From Bombardia bombarda (Eukaryota; Ascomycota; Sordariomycetes; Sordariales; Lasiosphaeriaceae): 64,000 nucleotides of DNA. Of the stretch, positions 12,879-26,151 are shown piece by piece. Positions within the stretch are counted from its first letter, which is position 1. Each line of letters opens with the position of its first letter. The position numbers and the translations under genes were made by a program. Below the pieces are notes generated by a model that was not told the origin of the DNA, searched no databases, and saw nothing but the letters and a program-made list of their open reading frames with translations. The stretch is from contig JAULSR010000004.1 of the NCBI GenBank assembly GCA_030512295.1, forward strand, positions 1,426,001 to 1,490,000, written 5' to 3'.

Positions 12879-15800
12879 GGTGTCGATGCGAGTCGTGGTG
12901 TCCCGCGGGGGACACAAGCAATAATTGGGACCTTATTCGCGAAGGCTTGTGGGTTTCACGCCTTTTGGTGGTTTTCTGGCGTTTTTGTCAACACTCAGCG
13001 GTTCAAGGGCCAGCACAATGGGCCCAGGTTGTAGAAAACGACGGTATGGCGTTGATTGACCGGTAGTATTAGACTATCGGGTGTTCGAAGCGAGTGAGGG
13101 TTGGCAAAAAAGGCCGGTCTGCATGCACGAGGCAAGCAGGTCGCCGAGCAACGCGATGAAGGCGTCTCAGCCCACACGCAACCTCCTTTTTCACGGGTGA
13201 CGTGACAAGAGAGGCGGAGGACTCAAAGCCAGGCTCTCCAAGACTAAAAGGATAATAGAAAATAAGAATAAAAAATAACGACTGGATGAATTAAGCCACC
13301 AAAGCGAGTGAGGTGGTTTGGCAATACAGAAACAAGCGAGGGTCCAGTGGAAAAAGCGAATGTCAAGACCTGACACCCTACAGCAGTGAGCGTCAGAGGA
13401 TGGGAGACAGTGGCTAGGAAAGGTCTGCCTTTGGGACTAACAGAAGCTGGGCTGGGCGCCAGTGCCGTCCCAAGAAAAGATCACCACCCTGCAAGCGCAG
13501 GTAGATTACGGCTGGCCATAGTGACACACTGCGTAGGTACTTAGCTACCTCCAAGTCTTACTCCCTAAAAATGTGGAGGTCGATATGCAATGATTTATTT
13601 ACCTGAACGACGGTGCCCACTGTCCAATGCCATCCAATGCCTACCACTGCTCTGATCCCGGTTAACAAGGGCCGATCTGGAATGGGCCCCCCTGGCGAGC
13701 AGCAAGGCACGCGTAATGGGAGACATGGTTGCCGGTTCGCCATGCAATTACGGGGGCACGGGGCTCGGAGACAAGAGGTGGCGTGGCCAGCATTTCGTCC
13801 GACACCTCTCTCACCTCTCGCGTTTCTCTTGCTGGCTGCTGCACGCTCTCCCGCTGTTCTAGAAATTTGCTGTTCTAGAAATTTGCTGTTCTTGCATCGG
13901 ACCAAAGCGAGACAGAGGTTGGCGGAGGCTGGCTTCGATTGTATGTACTGGAAAGAGGGCGACGCGAGTGGCGCCAGATCAGCGCAGTGCCTCACTTAAC
14001 TTTCCAGGTTTATTATGCAGTGGTGCAATGCCTTCGTAAATTCGCAATGTACGAAGTTGCTGGCCGGGCCTAAAAAGGGACCTTTGCCTTGCCAAATACG
14101 AGAAAGGGCAAGAAAAGTAGTGGGGCCCACTTCGCAGTCGTCATTTGCTGCCGAGACTTTTTTGCTCTCTCGACACACTGGTTGTCTGGTGCCACTTGAT
14201 GACTGACTTAGCCCGCTGTCTGCTGTCTGCGTTCAATTCGGATACGAAGAGCTCGGCTGGTGTCAGATGCAGTCCCGTACGTTGTGCCATGGTGCAAGTT
14301 CAACATGGAAGCCCCGATGCCGAAGAGAAGGCCATGTTAGGTACTTCTCCAGTCATCTCATGAGCTTACAAACACAAGTATCCTGGAGGGGCGATTACCT
14401 CCACCCCTCCACTCACCACGCACATCATAAAGTAGTGCACACAACACAGCCCACTGCCAAGAATGCATGTGTTCGAGAGTCCGGTCGCCCCGCCTTCAAA
14501 CCCGCATAATCTCATATTTTCCACTCTCGCATACTGTTTAAAAGGATGACAATAATTGCTGGCATTCATTGTGGGTGCCGCCGCCCAACCGGGGACTTTT
14601 TTCTTTTTTTAGGTCCAACCCCTTCCTTCCCGCAGCCTTCCCAAAGAAAGTCTTTGGACCCCCTATTTTGCCACAAGAGTGTGCTTTTTCTTCCTTCTCT
14701 CACTTGCGAGTTGACGTTCACAAATCACAACTCGTGGTGATGTGCATTCGAGACAGGGCAGAAAGAGAGAAACGCAACGCACAGGCACTTTCTGTGGCCG
14801 TGATCCAATGGTTACAACTTCATGATGGCTTCTAACTAACCACCCTAAAAGCGTGTCTCGGCAACCAAGAGAAAACAACAGACACTGGAAACGCCCCTCA
14901 GCACGAAGTAGTCCCAGTGACCCCTCAGTGCGTTTCACTACCACACACACCATGCCAGGCTAGATATTTGTACAGTATAGTACCTGTGTAGCACAGTTCA
15001 TCTGAGAAGCGTGCCCGGGCGGGCAACCTTGAGTTTAAAAGCCCGTCCTTATTAGCGGCCTGCTAGGTAACGTCAACTAAAATCGAATGGATGAATTTCG
15101 GTGGCAGGCAGGTCATGCAGGCACACAGTCACAGGCAAGGCAGGTCCAACCAAGCCTTGTGCGAACTTTGTGCTGCCAACGGAACCTGCCAGAGGCGTAC
15201 GTGCGTGTGTGCGTGCGTGGAGAGCGCAAGGCAGGAGCGTGGCAGCGCCAACACGGGGACGGACGGACAATAGTCTCTTTTTTCCACATCCTGCCAGACA
15301 ATTGGACATGACCAATTTTCAGTTGCAAGTGGTTCGAGAATGGATGCCACGCAACGCGCAACTGCTGCTCCTCACCACTTGGCGAAAAAAAAAAAAAAAG
15401 AATACTAACCAGTATCGAAACGTTTCGTCGACCATTCCGGCAGTCACCAAGCTTTTCAATTCAAACGACGAACATCCTGCCGATCAGAGACCAGATCTGC
15501 TGATCCATGATGAGCCGCCTTGGAGCCGCCACTAGCGGACAGACCAATGCAACCAATGCGGCCTTTGGCCTTGGTGACATTAAACAAACCCCAACATTCC
15601 ACATACGCTTACTTTCCTGGGCCCTGGCGCGTTTCCCGGCATTGTCTTCGATCTGATGCTACGCCTGGTTTTGGTTGGCCATGGCCAGTTCCTGCTGGTC
15701 TCTTCGTGGTCCTGACGCCGTCGTCGCTCTGCACTCAATGGCGAGCCATAATCGATGAAGCCGCTCCTGACCGGACAAGAGTGTTGAAATCGGCAGTCGG

Positions 15801-16940
15801 GTGTCTGAAACGTCTGGTGTCAGTCGCCATTTGTATGTTTTATTTTACACACAGTCGACACAGTGGGGCACTGGTGGTGTGTGTTCGTTATGTCATCCTT
15901 CCAAAAGAGACATGCAACAGATGTGCAGCACGCAGCAACAAAGGGGTCGACTATTCATTCGTACGGGAGAACAAGACAGGGGATAGAGAGCGGACACCGA
16001 TATAAGGATTGCACACGATATCTCTCTGCCTGTTGCCAACTATCCCGTAATGAGACTATATTTCATTGCTGGCGCCGGTAGCCACCCCCCCTGGACAAGG
16101 ATGCTGTCATAACGCGCCAGTGGACCGGGATCCTCCCCGACTATAATGGCCCAAGCAAGGAGGCCCGAGATGTCCTGAAAGTCAATGTGTGCAGCAGTTC
16201 TTAGAGCCATCGACAAGTTAGTCCCAAGAAGAGCTTCTCTTTAAGTCTTCTGCACGACCAAAAGGTGGCTAGCTGGTGTGCTAAGTAGTTGCCCAGCAGA
16301 CGAACTGTTGGAAAACTGGTTGTTGATGCGTTCCTGGCCTTGTTTGTTTTGAATCACAGCCTCCACACCATACCGCTTTAGATCCGAGACATCTCACCAA
16401 TCAGGTGATGAAGCTGAAAGGTACTTCGTATGAGGATTTGCGCAGGTGGACCGTACAGTCAGCCGTATCGGAGGAACTCGAAGAAAACAGTCGATTCCCC
16501 TTTCCAGTCACCAGCCCCATCTTGGAAGCGCCGCAGTCAGTTGTAGCACGCTGTGGGATCACAGGCCTGAAAAAAATAGCTGCAGGCGACGTTTGGTGTT
16601 GCTCTCTGTTACTCTCTGCGTCTTTCTCAACCTATCTTCTACCTGACGCTCGTTTGGACGATTTTTTGTAACTATCTTTTCTTGACCTTCGTTGTCGCTA
16701 TTCGCTACCTACCCGTCCCCTATCTCATCCGGCCTCACTTGGGTCCATTTCGCCAAACCACCCAGCTTCCCTTCACTAATACCGGCTCGAACACACGACG
16801 TCAACGACCGAGGGGATCCAGGGGGCCTTTCGTTGACCATTGCTGCTGCCGCCGACACCAACCCGCGCCGAAGCACAACAATTGACACTTGAGCCTTGTC
16901 CACACACTCGCTACCGCCAGCTTCTGGCAACGCCCCCAAC
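12879..16940. promoter_or_regulatory. Shared bidirectional intergenic region of the two chitin synthase genes
   Basis: A 4.06-kb stretch separates the two divergent start codons and contains no convincing coding sequence; open frames here are short and without family resemblance. It must hold both promoters and 5' leaders. Visible elements include two TTCTAGAA palindromes 16 bp apart (13857, 13873), an A-run at 15385-15399, and pyrimidine-rich leaders before 16940. Head-to-head arrangement of class V and class VII chitin synthases is known from Fusarium (chsV/chsVb) and Aspergillus (csmA/csmB), which supports coordinated control. Confidence 0.7.
13857..13880. promoter_or_regulatory. Paired heat-shock-element-like palindromes
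   Basis: TTCTAGAA occurs at 13857-13864 and again at 13873-13880, as part of a 16-bp direct repeat (GCTGTTCTAGAAATTT); a third partial copy follows. Each palindrome fits the nTTCnnGAAn half of a heat shock element. It lies about 1 kb upstream of the class VII start codon. Function is inferred only. Confidence 0.35.
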
Positions 16941-19900
16941 ATGGCTCTCAACCTTCCGCCGCTCGGCGGGAGTGGTGGAGGAGCCCATACCCAACCTTCG
17001 TTACCTTCGCTGCCAGCCCATCTCCAGTCCGACACTCACTTGACTGCACATCTCGCCAGTCGCTTCCATGTCTCGCTACCAGTCTCTCGCTTGTCTTCGC
17101 ACGCCCTCATTTCATTCAACACGTACACCAAATCCACGAAGGGGGATGGCTCCAGGGACTCGAGCGCCATGGGCGGCGCCGAGGACATGGCAGAAAGAGC
17201 GTACATCCGGCTGGGCCACCGATCAGAGAACCAATCCGTTCTATTCTTGTAAGCAAAAAGTCCATGTTGCTGAGCCATGCGGCATACACGTGGTTGCTAA
17301 CCTAAACAATAGGGGCGAATCCGGCTCTGGAAAAACCACGGTTCGGTCTCACCTCCTGACCGCGATCTTGAACAAATCTTCGACTCCGCTATCGCGCAAG
17401 GTGTCTCTTGCCGCCTACATCTTTGACACGCTCACCACCACAAAGACGGCAACCACACCGACGGCATCCAAAGCGGGCCTGTTCTGTGAATTGCAGTACG
17501 ACACGGCGTCCACGACCAGCCCTGTTCTTATTGGTGCCAAGGTACTGGACCATCGGCTAGAAAGAAGTAGGATAGCAGATGTGCCGACGGGAGAGCGTAA
17601 TTTCCACGTGCTGTACTACCTTTTGGCTGGTACAAGCGCCGGCGAGAAGTCACACTTGGGCCTCGAGGACCCCCACGGCTCGACAGGGAAACGATGGAGG
17701 TACTTGGGTCACCCGACACAGTTGAAGGTTGGCATCAACGATGCCGAGGGTTTCCAGCTCTTCAAGGATGCCCTGCGGAAGCTCGAGTTCCCTCGGCCTG
17801 AGATTGCAGACATCTGCCGGATCCTGGCCTGCATTCTACATATTGGCCAGCTAGAGTTTGAGACTACGTCCAGCACGCTGGCTACCGGAGACGACAGCGG
17901 AGGTTTCTCACATGAGGGCGGCGAGACTGTGACGGCGGTCAAGAACAAGGATGTGCTGGGCATAATTGCTGCCTTCCTTGGTGTTGGCGCCTTGGAGCTC
18001 CAGACCATCTTGGGCTACAAGACCAAGATGATTCACAAGGAGAGGGTAACCGTCATGCTGGATCCTGTAGGAGCCCGGGCGAATGCAAATGAGCTGGCGC
18101 GAACATTGTATTCGCTGCTCGTTGCTTACATTATCGAGACGATTAACCAGAAGCTGTCTGCGCCGGAGGAATCCATCTGCAACACCTTCTCCATCATCGA
18201 CTTCCCTGGGTTCCAGCAGCAGGCGTCAACTGGCTCAAAGCTTGACCAGCTCCTCAACAACGCGGCTACCGAGTCCATGTACAACTTGGCACTGCAGAAT
18301 TTCTTCGACCGTAAGGCTGACATGCTGGAGACTGAGGAAGTCAGCGTCCCCGCCACGAGCTATTTTGACAACTCAGACACCGTCAAGGGGCTCCTGAAGA
18401 CCGGGAACGGCCTGCTCAGCATCCTGGACGACCAAACCCGCCGCCACCGCACCGATGCGCAACTGCTGGAGAGCTTGCGGAAGCGCTTCGAGGGCAAGAA
18501 CCCGGCCATCCAGGTCGGCTCCGCCACGGCCAAGCTGCCCGGCAGCAACTTTTACACTGAGAACCCGGCCGCTGCTTTCACCGTCAAGCACTATGCTGGT
18601 GAGATTGAGTACCCCGTAAAGGGGTTGGTTGAGGATAACGGCGAGGTCATCTCGGGCGATCTCATGACCCTGATTAACGCGAGCAAGAGCACCTTTGTCG
18701 CTCGTCTCTTCGGCCAGGAGGCTCTCCAGACCGTGGTCCACCCTCAAGAGCGAACCACTGTCGTACAGGCCTCGGTGAGCTCCAAGCCGATGCGTGCGCC
18801 AAGCATCATGTCGCGACGCGGGCGGCCCTCGACTGCGCGCACTGGTCGTCTTCGACAGGAGAGAGAAATGTCGGTTGACCAGAGCATTGATGCCAACCAA
18901 GAGGACGAGCCCAGGCAGTCCACTAACAGCCGCGGAACCGAGCAGGGCGCATCTGGCCAGTTCCTCGCGGCGCTTGACAACGTCACTCGGTCCTTTACGG
19001 CACCCAACACAAACTGCTATTTTGTCTTCTGCCTGAAGCCCAACGACCGACGCATTGCCAACCAATTTGACAGCAAGTGCGTGCGGGCGCAGGTGCAGAC
19101 CTTTGGCATCGCCGAGATCAGCCAGCGGCTTCGCTCGGCAGACTTCAGTCTTTTCCTGCCCTTTGGCGAGTTCCTGGGTCTGGCAGATGCCGAGACTGTC
19201 CTCGTGGGCAGCGAGCGTGAGAAGGTCGAGGTGGTGGTCGAGGACAAGCGATGGCCAAGCAACGAGGTGGCCATCGGGTCGACGGGTGTGTTCCTCAGCG
19301 AGCGCTGCTGGATGGAGATTGCGCAGCTTGGCGACCAAAGTTCACGATACGGCGTGCCTTCGGACGGTGGGGATGGCCTCACGCCGAACCCATTCGGCGA
19401 TCCTACCGGCGGCTCGTTTACCTCGAGCAACACCCCTGGGCTATACAACGACAAGAAGACGGGATACTTCGGGGCCGCCGGTGAGATTGACGGCCGGTCC
19501 GAGGCTGGTGCATCTGCCTTGCACGGGGACATGTTCAAGAACCTCGACACCCGAGAGCAGATGGCTGAGCGGGGCAACGAGAAGGCTATGGTCGAGGTGG
19601 AAGAGTACCGGGACAGCGCCAGCCGCAAGCGCTGGGTGTTCATCGTCTACCTTCTGACATTCTTCATTCCTGATTTTGCTATCCGATATATCGGGCGTAT
19701 GCCGCGTAAGGACGTGCGTGTGGCGTGGAGGGAAAAGCTCGCCATCAACATGATCATCTGGTTCGCTTGTCTGGTGTCGGCCTTCTTTATCGTCCTCTTC
19801 CCCTTGCTCCTCTGCCCCAAGCAAAACGTCTACAGCTCCTCGGAGCTGCAATCGTACGATGGCAAAGATGGCAATACTGCCTATGCTGCCATCCGCGGCA

Positions 19901-22716
19901 AGGTCTTTGATATTGGCAAATTTTCCAGTCGACATTACCCGTCGTATATATCTACCAAGTCCATCACGGCGTATGGCGGTCTCGATATCACTTCTCTCTT
20001 CCCTGTTCAGGTGTCGGCGCTGTGCGATGGTCAATACGGCTCGATTGATCCTACTGTCACTCTCGACTACAAGAACACCAACGTCACCGGATCCGCGTCT
20101 GTCATCAGCAGCCAAGATCTCAACGCCAAGTACCATGATTTTCGCTACTTCCAGAATGACACCCGCGCCGACTGGTTCACAGAGATGATGATCATGATGG
20201 AGCACAACTACAAGGTTGGCAACGTCGGATATTCGCCCGAGTACGTGAGCACGCTGGCGAATAAGCGCAACTCGATTGCTATGCTGTACGGAAAGGTATA
20301 CGACTTGACGCAGTACACCAAGGGCGGCCAGCAACAAAAAGCACCGGCTGGACAGCCCCTGCCCGACGACCCGAATGCCATCAACTTCATGCACCCGCTT
20401 GTCGTTGACCTGTTTGTGCAGAAGGCCGGCGAGGATGTCAGCAAGCTCTGGGAGTCGTTGGCCCTCGACAGCTACCAGAGGCCGGCCATGCAGCGATGCC
20501 TGGACCAACTCTTCTATGTAGGCGACGTGGATACACGTAACTCGGTGCGCTGCAAGTTCTCGGAATATCTCGTCCTCGCTATTTCTATCCTGCTGGCCAG
20601 CGTCATCGCCTTCAAGTTCTTTGCCGCCTTGCAGTTTGGTACCAAGAACATGCCCGAGAACCTGGACAAGTTCGTCATGTGCCAGATTCCCGCCTACACT
20701 GAGGACGAAGATTCGCTGCGCCGCGCCATTGATTCTGCTGCGCGCATGCAGTATGATGATAAGCGCAAGCTCCTGGTTATTATCTGTGATGGCATGATTA
20801 TCGGACAAGGCAACGACAGGCCGACGCCCCGCATTGTACTGGACATTCTTGGTGTATCGCACGATGTGCAGCCGGAGTCGCTCAGCTTCGAGTCTCTTGG
20901 CGAGGGTCTCAAGCAGCACAACATGGGCAAGGTCTACTCTGGCCTGTACGAGGTGCAGGGCCACATCGTCCCCTTCGTCGTCGTCGTCAAGATTGGCAAG
21001 CCGTCCGAGGTTTCGCGCCCTGGCAACCGTGGCAAGCGTGACTCGCAGATGATCATCATGCGCTTCCTCAACCGGGTTCACTATAACATGGCTATGAGCC
21101 CGCTCGAGTTGGAGATCTATCACCAGATCCGCAACGTTATCGGCGTCAACCCGACCTTTTACGAGTACCTGATGCAAATCGATGCCGACACGGTCGTCGC
21201 GCCCGATTCGGCGACTCGCATGGTTTCTGCCTTCTTGGACGACACCCGCCTCATCGCCGTGTGCGGCGAGACTGCGCTGACCAACGCCAAAGCGTCCTTC
21301 GTCACCATGATCCAAGTTTATGAATACTACATCTCGCACAACTTGTCCAAGGCCTTCGAGTCCCTCTTTGGCTCTGTCACCTGTCTTCCCGGCTGTTTCT
21401 CCATGTATCGCATCCGCGCCGCCGAGTCTGGCAAGCCGCTCTTCGTCAGCCGCGAGGTTGTTGACGCGTACTCGACCATCCGCGTCGATACCCTGCACAT
21501 GAAGAACCTGCTGCACCTCGGCGAGGATCGCTACCTCACGACACTCCTCCTCAAATTCCACTCGTCGTACAAGACCAAGTACATCTTTGACGCGCACGCG
21601 TGGACAATCGCCCCCGACTCGTGGGAGGTGTTCCTCTCGCAGCGTCGTCGCTGGATCAACTCGACCGTGCACAACCTAATGGAGCTGATTCCTCTGGCGC
21701 AGCTCTGTGGTTTCTGCTGCTTCAGCATGCGCTTCATCGTCTTCATCGACCTGATGTCGACCGTCGTGCAGCCCGTGACAGTCGCGTACATTGTCTATCT
21801 GATCGTCATGGTGGTGCAGAAAGCAACCGTCATCCCCATCACGGCTTTCGTACTCCTAGGCGCCATCTACGGTCTGCAGGCCATCATCTTCATCCTGCGC
21901 CGCAAGTGGGAGATGATCGGGTGGATGGTGCTCTACATCTTGGCCGTGCCCGTCTTCAGCTTCGGCCTGCCGCTGTACGCCTTCTGGCACATGGACGACT
22001 TCAACTGGGGCAACACGCGCGTCGTCGCCGGCGAGAGCGGCAAGAAGGTGGTCATCAGCGACGAGGGCAAGTTCGACCCCGCCAGCATCCCGCGCAAGAA
22101 GTGGGAGGAGTACCAGGCCGAGCTGTGGGACACGCAGACGGCGCGCGAGGACGCGCGCTCCGAGGTCTCGGGGCTGTCGTACGCCACCAAGCCCGGCGCG
22201 GGTTTCTCCGAGTACGGGTATGGCGGCGCCGGCGGCTTCTACGGCCAGCCACCCAGCCGCCCCGGGTCGACCACGGGCTATCCCATCTACACGGAGAAGT
22301 CGCCCATGCCGGGCAACCAGAGCCGCATGTCGATCGCGGCGTCGGAGATGCTCATGGCTGGTAACAACCGTACGAGCCAGTTTGGCGGGTCACAGTTCTT
22401 TGCGGGCGGCGCGGCGTCGCCCAGCCAGCAGGAGCTCGAGATGACGAATCTCGCGGGCATGCCGAGCGATGATGCGCTGCTGGCGGAGATTCGCGATATC
22501 CTACGCACGGCGGACCTGATGACGGTGACGAAGAAGGGCGTCAAGATGGAGCTGGAGAGGCGCTTCAATGTGCCGCTGGACTCGAGGAGGGCGTATATCA
22601 GCAGTGGTGAGTTTGCTTACCTTTTTTTTCCTACTCTACCCTCCATGATACGTGAAACATACTGACAATTCTTTCTTAATATAGCTACCGAGGCGCTCTT
22701 GTCTGGCCAGCTCTAG
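16941..22716 (+). CDS. csmA: Class V chitin synthase with myosin-motor-like domain
   Basis: Three exons (16941-17248, 17313-22606, 22685-22716) give 1877 aa, the normal size for the class. The motor-like domain has a P-loop GESGSGKTT at 104-112 and a switch-II-like DFPGFQ at 399-404. TM helices follow near 878 and 914, then a cytochrome-b5-like segment (about 945-1080), another TM near 1190, and the chitin synthase core with a DADT motif at 1393, CLPGC, EDRYLTT at 1507 and QRRRWINS at 1546. Several TM helices and a C-terminal DEK_C-type domain (about 1820-1877) complete it. It makes chitin at the hyphal tip and septum; the family's motor domain is known to bind actin and aid delivery. The last exon encodes only ten residues after a 78-bp intron. 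No frame errors are seen. The ATG before ALNLPPLGG fits the family. Confidence 0.96.
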
Positions 22717-24216
22717 TTAGTTAGTAGCGGTGAGAAGAAGAGAAGAATGGGAGAAGAAAAACTGGGCAGCGTGGTTTGGGTTTTTATTTATTTTTTGTTG
22801 TAATCCTTTTTTTGAATATAAAAAGGGGGTGTCGTAAATATTTGTTATTTTTCTTTATCTTTATCGCCTTCTTTTTATCACTTATCGAGTCACGGGGAGG
22901 GGAGGTGGGTGGGTGGGAAACACAAAATGATGTCGTTTTTGTCCATGGAGGTATTAACTTTATAATCATCAATCTAATTGCATCTGTATGGGGGTGGTGG
23001 GAAACATTAGTCTAGGGGGGTGGTTGGTGTTGTTGATGGATGATACCATCACGCACACATAAACTGATCTCAAGGGATGAGAGAAAGAGAGAAGGCATGT
23101 TGTTGGTTTTACAGAATTTGCGCTGGCTTGTCTATCTAGGTACTTATTTACGTATCTATAACTACATTACCTATTTACTTGTCTCTATGTCTGTCCATCT
23201 AGCCACTTATGCATAAATAGCCAAGCGTGGTCGGGCTGCGAGCCGTAGGATCGTGTCTAATAAATACAAACACGGACGAATATCACCACGGCAGAGTGAA
23301 TACCCAAGGTGACCTAAGCATTTGTTTACATCTCTGCCCTACCTATCCTTTCTACCCTATAATACAGTACCAGTCGATCCTCCCTGCTCCGGTCTTTTTC
23401 ATCTATCCATATATATATTTACACGCAAGCGACACACCATTCATCAGAAATGACAGGAAAAGGAAACAAAACAGGAACAGATTTTCCGCTTTTTGAGACC
23501 ATACAACTACCGCACCATCTCGTCGCTAAACGGTCCGGGTCAGCTGGACTATACTCCATCTCGTGCTGGTAGGCAGCAACTGAAACTGAGAGCAAAGCAG
23601 CCAAAGCCAACAGTCTCAAAACGCCCGCCTCGTGACCAGAATAAACAAGAAGATTGGTCAACCAACAAGCGGATGCTCTTCCGCAGTACAGATACATATC
23701 CGGCTGGTGCTGCTGATAGCAATGATAGGTAATAACAGATAACAAAACAAAATAGAAAATAAAGATATTTTGGGCCGTCTTTTTCTTGTGAGATCTCCTT
23801 TCTCAAGCTATCCTCCGACTAGTATCGCTGACCTATCTATGATTATATGGCAATCCTCTCGCCCTGGGATGCAGATGTGTTTAGTTTGTTTTGTCATTCC
23901 AATCATGACAACATATAGATCCCTCTCTCTCTTAAGCATATAGCATGAATATGTGAGAATATTCAAAAAGGTGACAACCGGGTGGGCCAGACCATGTATC
24001 GGGTGTATAACTCCAGTACAGGGGGCCTGTCAATATGTTTGGCGTCCTGCAGAGGAGTGTGTGTGTGTGTGTAATTCGGTTTATTTATTTCGTAGTGGTA
24101 GGAGGAGGAGGTGGAGGATGATATGGAACGTAATAACAGTGCGGGACTTTCGGCGAGTGTTGGTGGGTAGGTGTTTTAATGAATATTATTATGACGCCGT
24201 GTTGCTGCTTGGGCGT
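22717..24216. other. Convergent 3' intergenic region, class V chitin synthase / GT90 gene
   Basis: No gene recognised. The first 250 bases after the stop are T-rich and G/T-rich and probably form the 3' UTR. A (GT)8 microsatellite lies at 24057-24072. The remainder is AT-rich without coding features. Confidence 0.5.
24057..24072. repeat. (GT)8 microsatellite
   Basis: Uninterrupted GT dinucleotide run just downstream of the glycosyltransferase gene's stop codon. Confidence 0.95.
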
Positions 24217-26151
24217 TCAAGCAACAAATCCGATACTCTCTCGGTTATCGTCAATGACTCGAGCATACCTGTTTTATATCTTGTCAGCTTTCAAACATTC
24301 GGTACATATCTCTCCAGACAACCCATTTATGGGCTGGAATCGTCCAAAGACAATGACAGATGGGAAATGACAGATGGGAAAAGGGTATACATACTCTAAC
24401 AGCAACCGAAACAGCCAAGCCTCCATGTCCTCCTTCCTCAACACCTGGCCCGCCCACTCCCTGCTCTGCATGGCGATCCGCTCGGCCTCCTTCTTGCCGA
24501 GCTCATCGCCATCCTCAAAGAAGCGCACGCTCTCGAGCCAGTCGTCACCCTGCAGACTCATGGGGATGTAATGCGCCCACGGCTTGAGCCACTCGTAGTG
24601 CCACTCACGAAAGACAGCCCACTTGTACACCAGACTCCGGCTCTTCAGGAACGCGTAGAAGCGGCCAGAGAAGGCATTACCATCAATGTCCAGCACGTAC
24701 TTGTACCTGAAGGCCTCGCTCTGCTCAGCATAGTCCTTGAGCCCAAAGTACTCCTTCTGCGCGTCACAATCACCCGGGTCGCACTGGCCAATGTGCGAGA
24801 AGTGCACGTCCATCATCTTGCCGTAGTCCCCCCTCGGCACCTCCTGCACCTGCCACTTCTGGCTGCTATCAGACCCGGCATTACTCAGAATCTTCGCCTG
24901 GTCGCCCGCGTTGATCTTCTTGACAAACCGCTGCCGGTGCTGCCTTCGCCAGCCGCCATTCCGGCTGAACCCGCCCGTCGTCGACCCGCGCCAGTACAGC
25001 TTATCCTCCTTGTCCGCCCACGCCATGTCCTTGGTCTCGTTGTACGGCACCATCTCGACCCAGTACCAGGGCGACGGGTAGATGATGTCGGCAAACGACG
25101 ACAGCTTGGACTGCGAGAATATCGGGAACAAGTCGTGCACCACGTTGAACGCATTCGGCCGGTCGAAGAAGCCGTACGACTCCCGCAGCGACGGCGACAG
25201 ACAGATGTCGGACATGGCCGTCGCGTTGTACACGAAGCCCAGCTCGCCCAGCCCGTACCGGCCGACCGCGTCCGCCTGGTCCGCCTCGTCCAGCGCCCGC
25301 GACGGGCTGTCGGGCGGGCACGACATGCGCGCGTGCGTCCACGTCGGCTGGTGCGGGAACACATTGAACCGCGTCAGCTTGGTCTCCTCGAAATGCCCGA
25401 CCTCGTTCAGCCCCGTCGCCTTGGTGAACTGGTCCGCCGGCTGCGCGACCGCGTTGGCCGCCGGTATATTCACCGTCTTGGCCCTCTCAATCAGCCGCGC
25501 CATGTCCTCGTGCGGGACGATGACGCGCGGCTCGTCGTGCACGTTGAAGCACAGGTCCATGTCGGGCAGGTACTGCACAAAGGGCGCCATCATGTCGCGC
25601 GTCGCGTCCTGCATCCACACGGCCGTGCCCGTCACGTACACGACCTTGCCGTCGCGGATCTGCAGGCCCATCAGCGCGTTGTTGAAGCCCAGCGCCTCCT
25701 TGGCGCGCGCGCGCGTCGTCGCCGGCGCCAGCCCCCAGAAGGGCGTGATCAGCTCGTTGACCGTGTCGAACTCGTCGATCAGCTGCACGCCCTTGCTCTT
25801 GGCGAACTCGAACCACTTGTCAAAGTGCGGCGGCGGCGGCATGCCGTGGCGCCGGCGGTACTCGGCCACCGCCCCGGCGAGGGTGCGCGACTGGCGCGCC
25901 TTGGTGGCCATGAGCTCGCGCTCGGCCTGCGTAACGAGGTGCCATATCGGGTGCGAGCCTCCAGGAGCCGGCTTGGGCCTCACGTCCGCCGGGTCCTTGC
26001 TTATAGGGCTGGGTTGTTGTTTCACAGACGACCCTAATCGTCCTTTGGCGATTTGCGTGCCACGAAGGGCGGACGAGGGCCCGAATATGCTATAGGTACA
26101 GTACGCCAGGAACAGAAAAAGTCCTATTAGAACTAACTGGCGGGACCGCAT
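24217..26151 (-). CDS. CAP10-family (GT90) glycosyltransferase, type II membrane protein
   Basis: Two exons (26151-24395, 24268-24217) with a 126-bp intron (GTATGT donor, ACAG acceptor) give 602 aa. Residues 6-22 form a single hydrophobic signal-anchor, so the enzyme should face the Golgi or ER lumen. The lumenal part carries CAP10 features: the YWRGSTTGG segment, a DVHFSHIGQC segment, and a Lys-Tyr-Val-Leu-Asp-Ile-Asp-Gly-Asn stretch followed by GRFYAFLKSRS(L)V-K, all in the C-terminal half. GT90 members include the cryptococcal capsule protein Cap10 and a xylosyltransferase; the acceptor here is unknown. The small second exon supplies the final residues (YARVIDDNRESIGFVA); stopping at the read-through stop in the intron would replace this conserved tail. 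Promoter side faces the ribosomal protein genes. Confidence 0.9.

Noticed and set aside
12879..16940. Small genes in the chitin synthase intergenic region
   Set aside because: Several 60-145 codon frames exist on both strands, but none has family resemblance, consistent introns or distinct codon use.
19441..21672. 743-codon open frame antisense to the class V chitin synthase
   Set aside because: It is a mirror of a strongly biased coding strand: Arg/Val/Leu/His-rich with no domain, and wholly inside the real gene.
24571..26037. 488-codon plus-strand frame opposite the GT90 gene
   Set aside because: Arg/Val/Leu/His-rich shadow of the GC-rich third positions of the real gene; no start context or motif.
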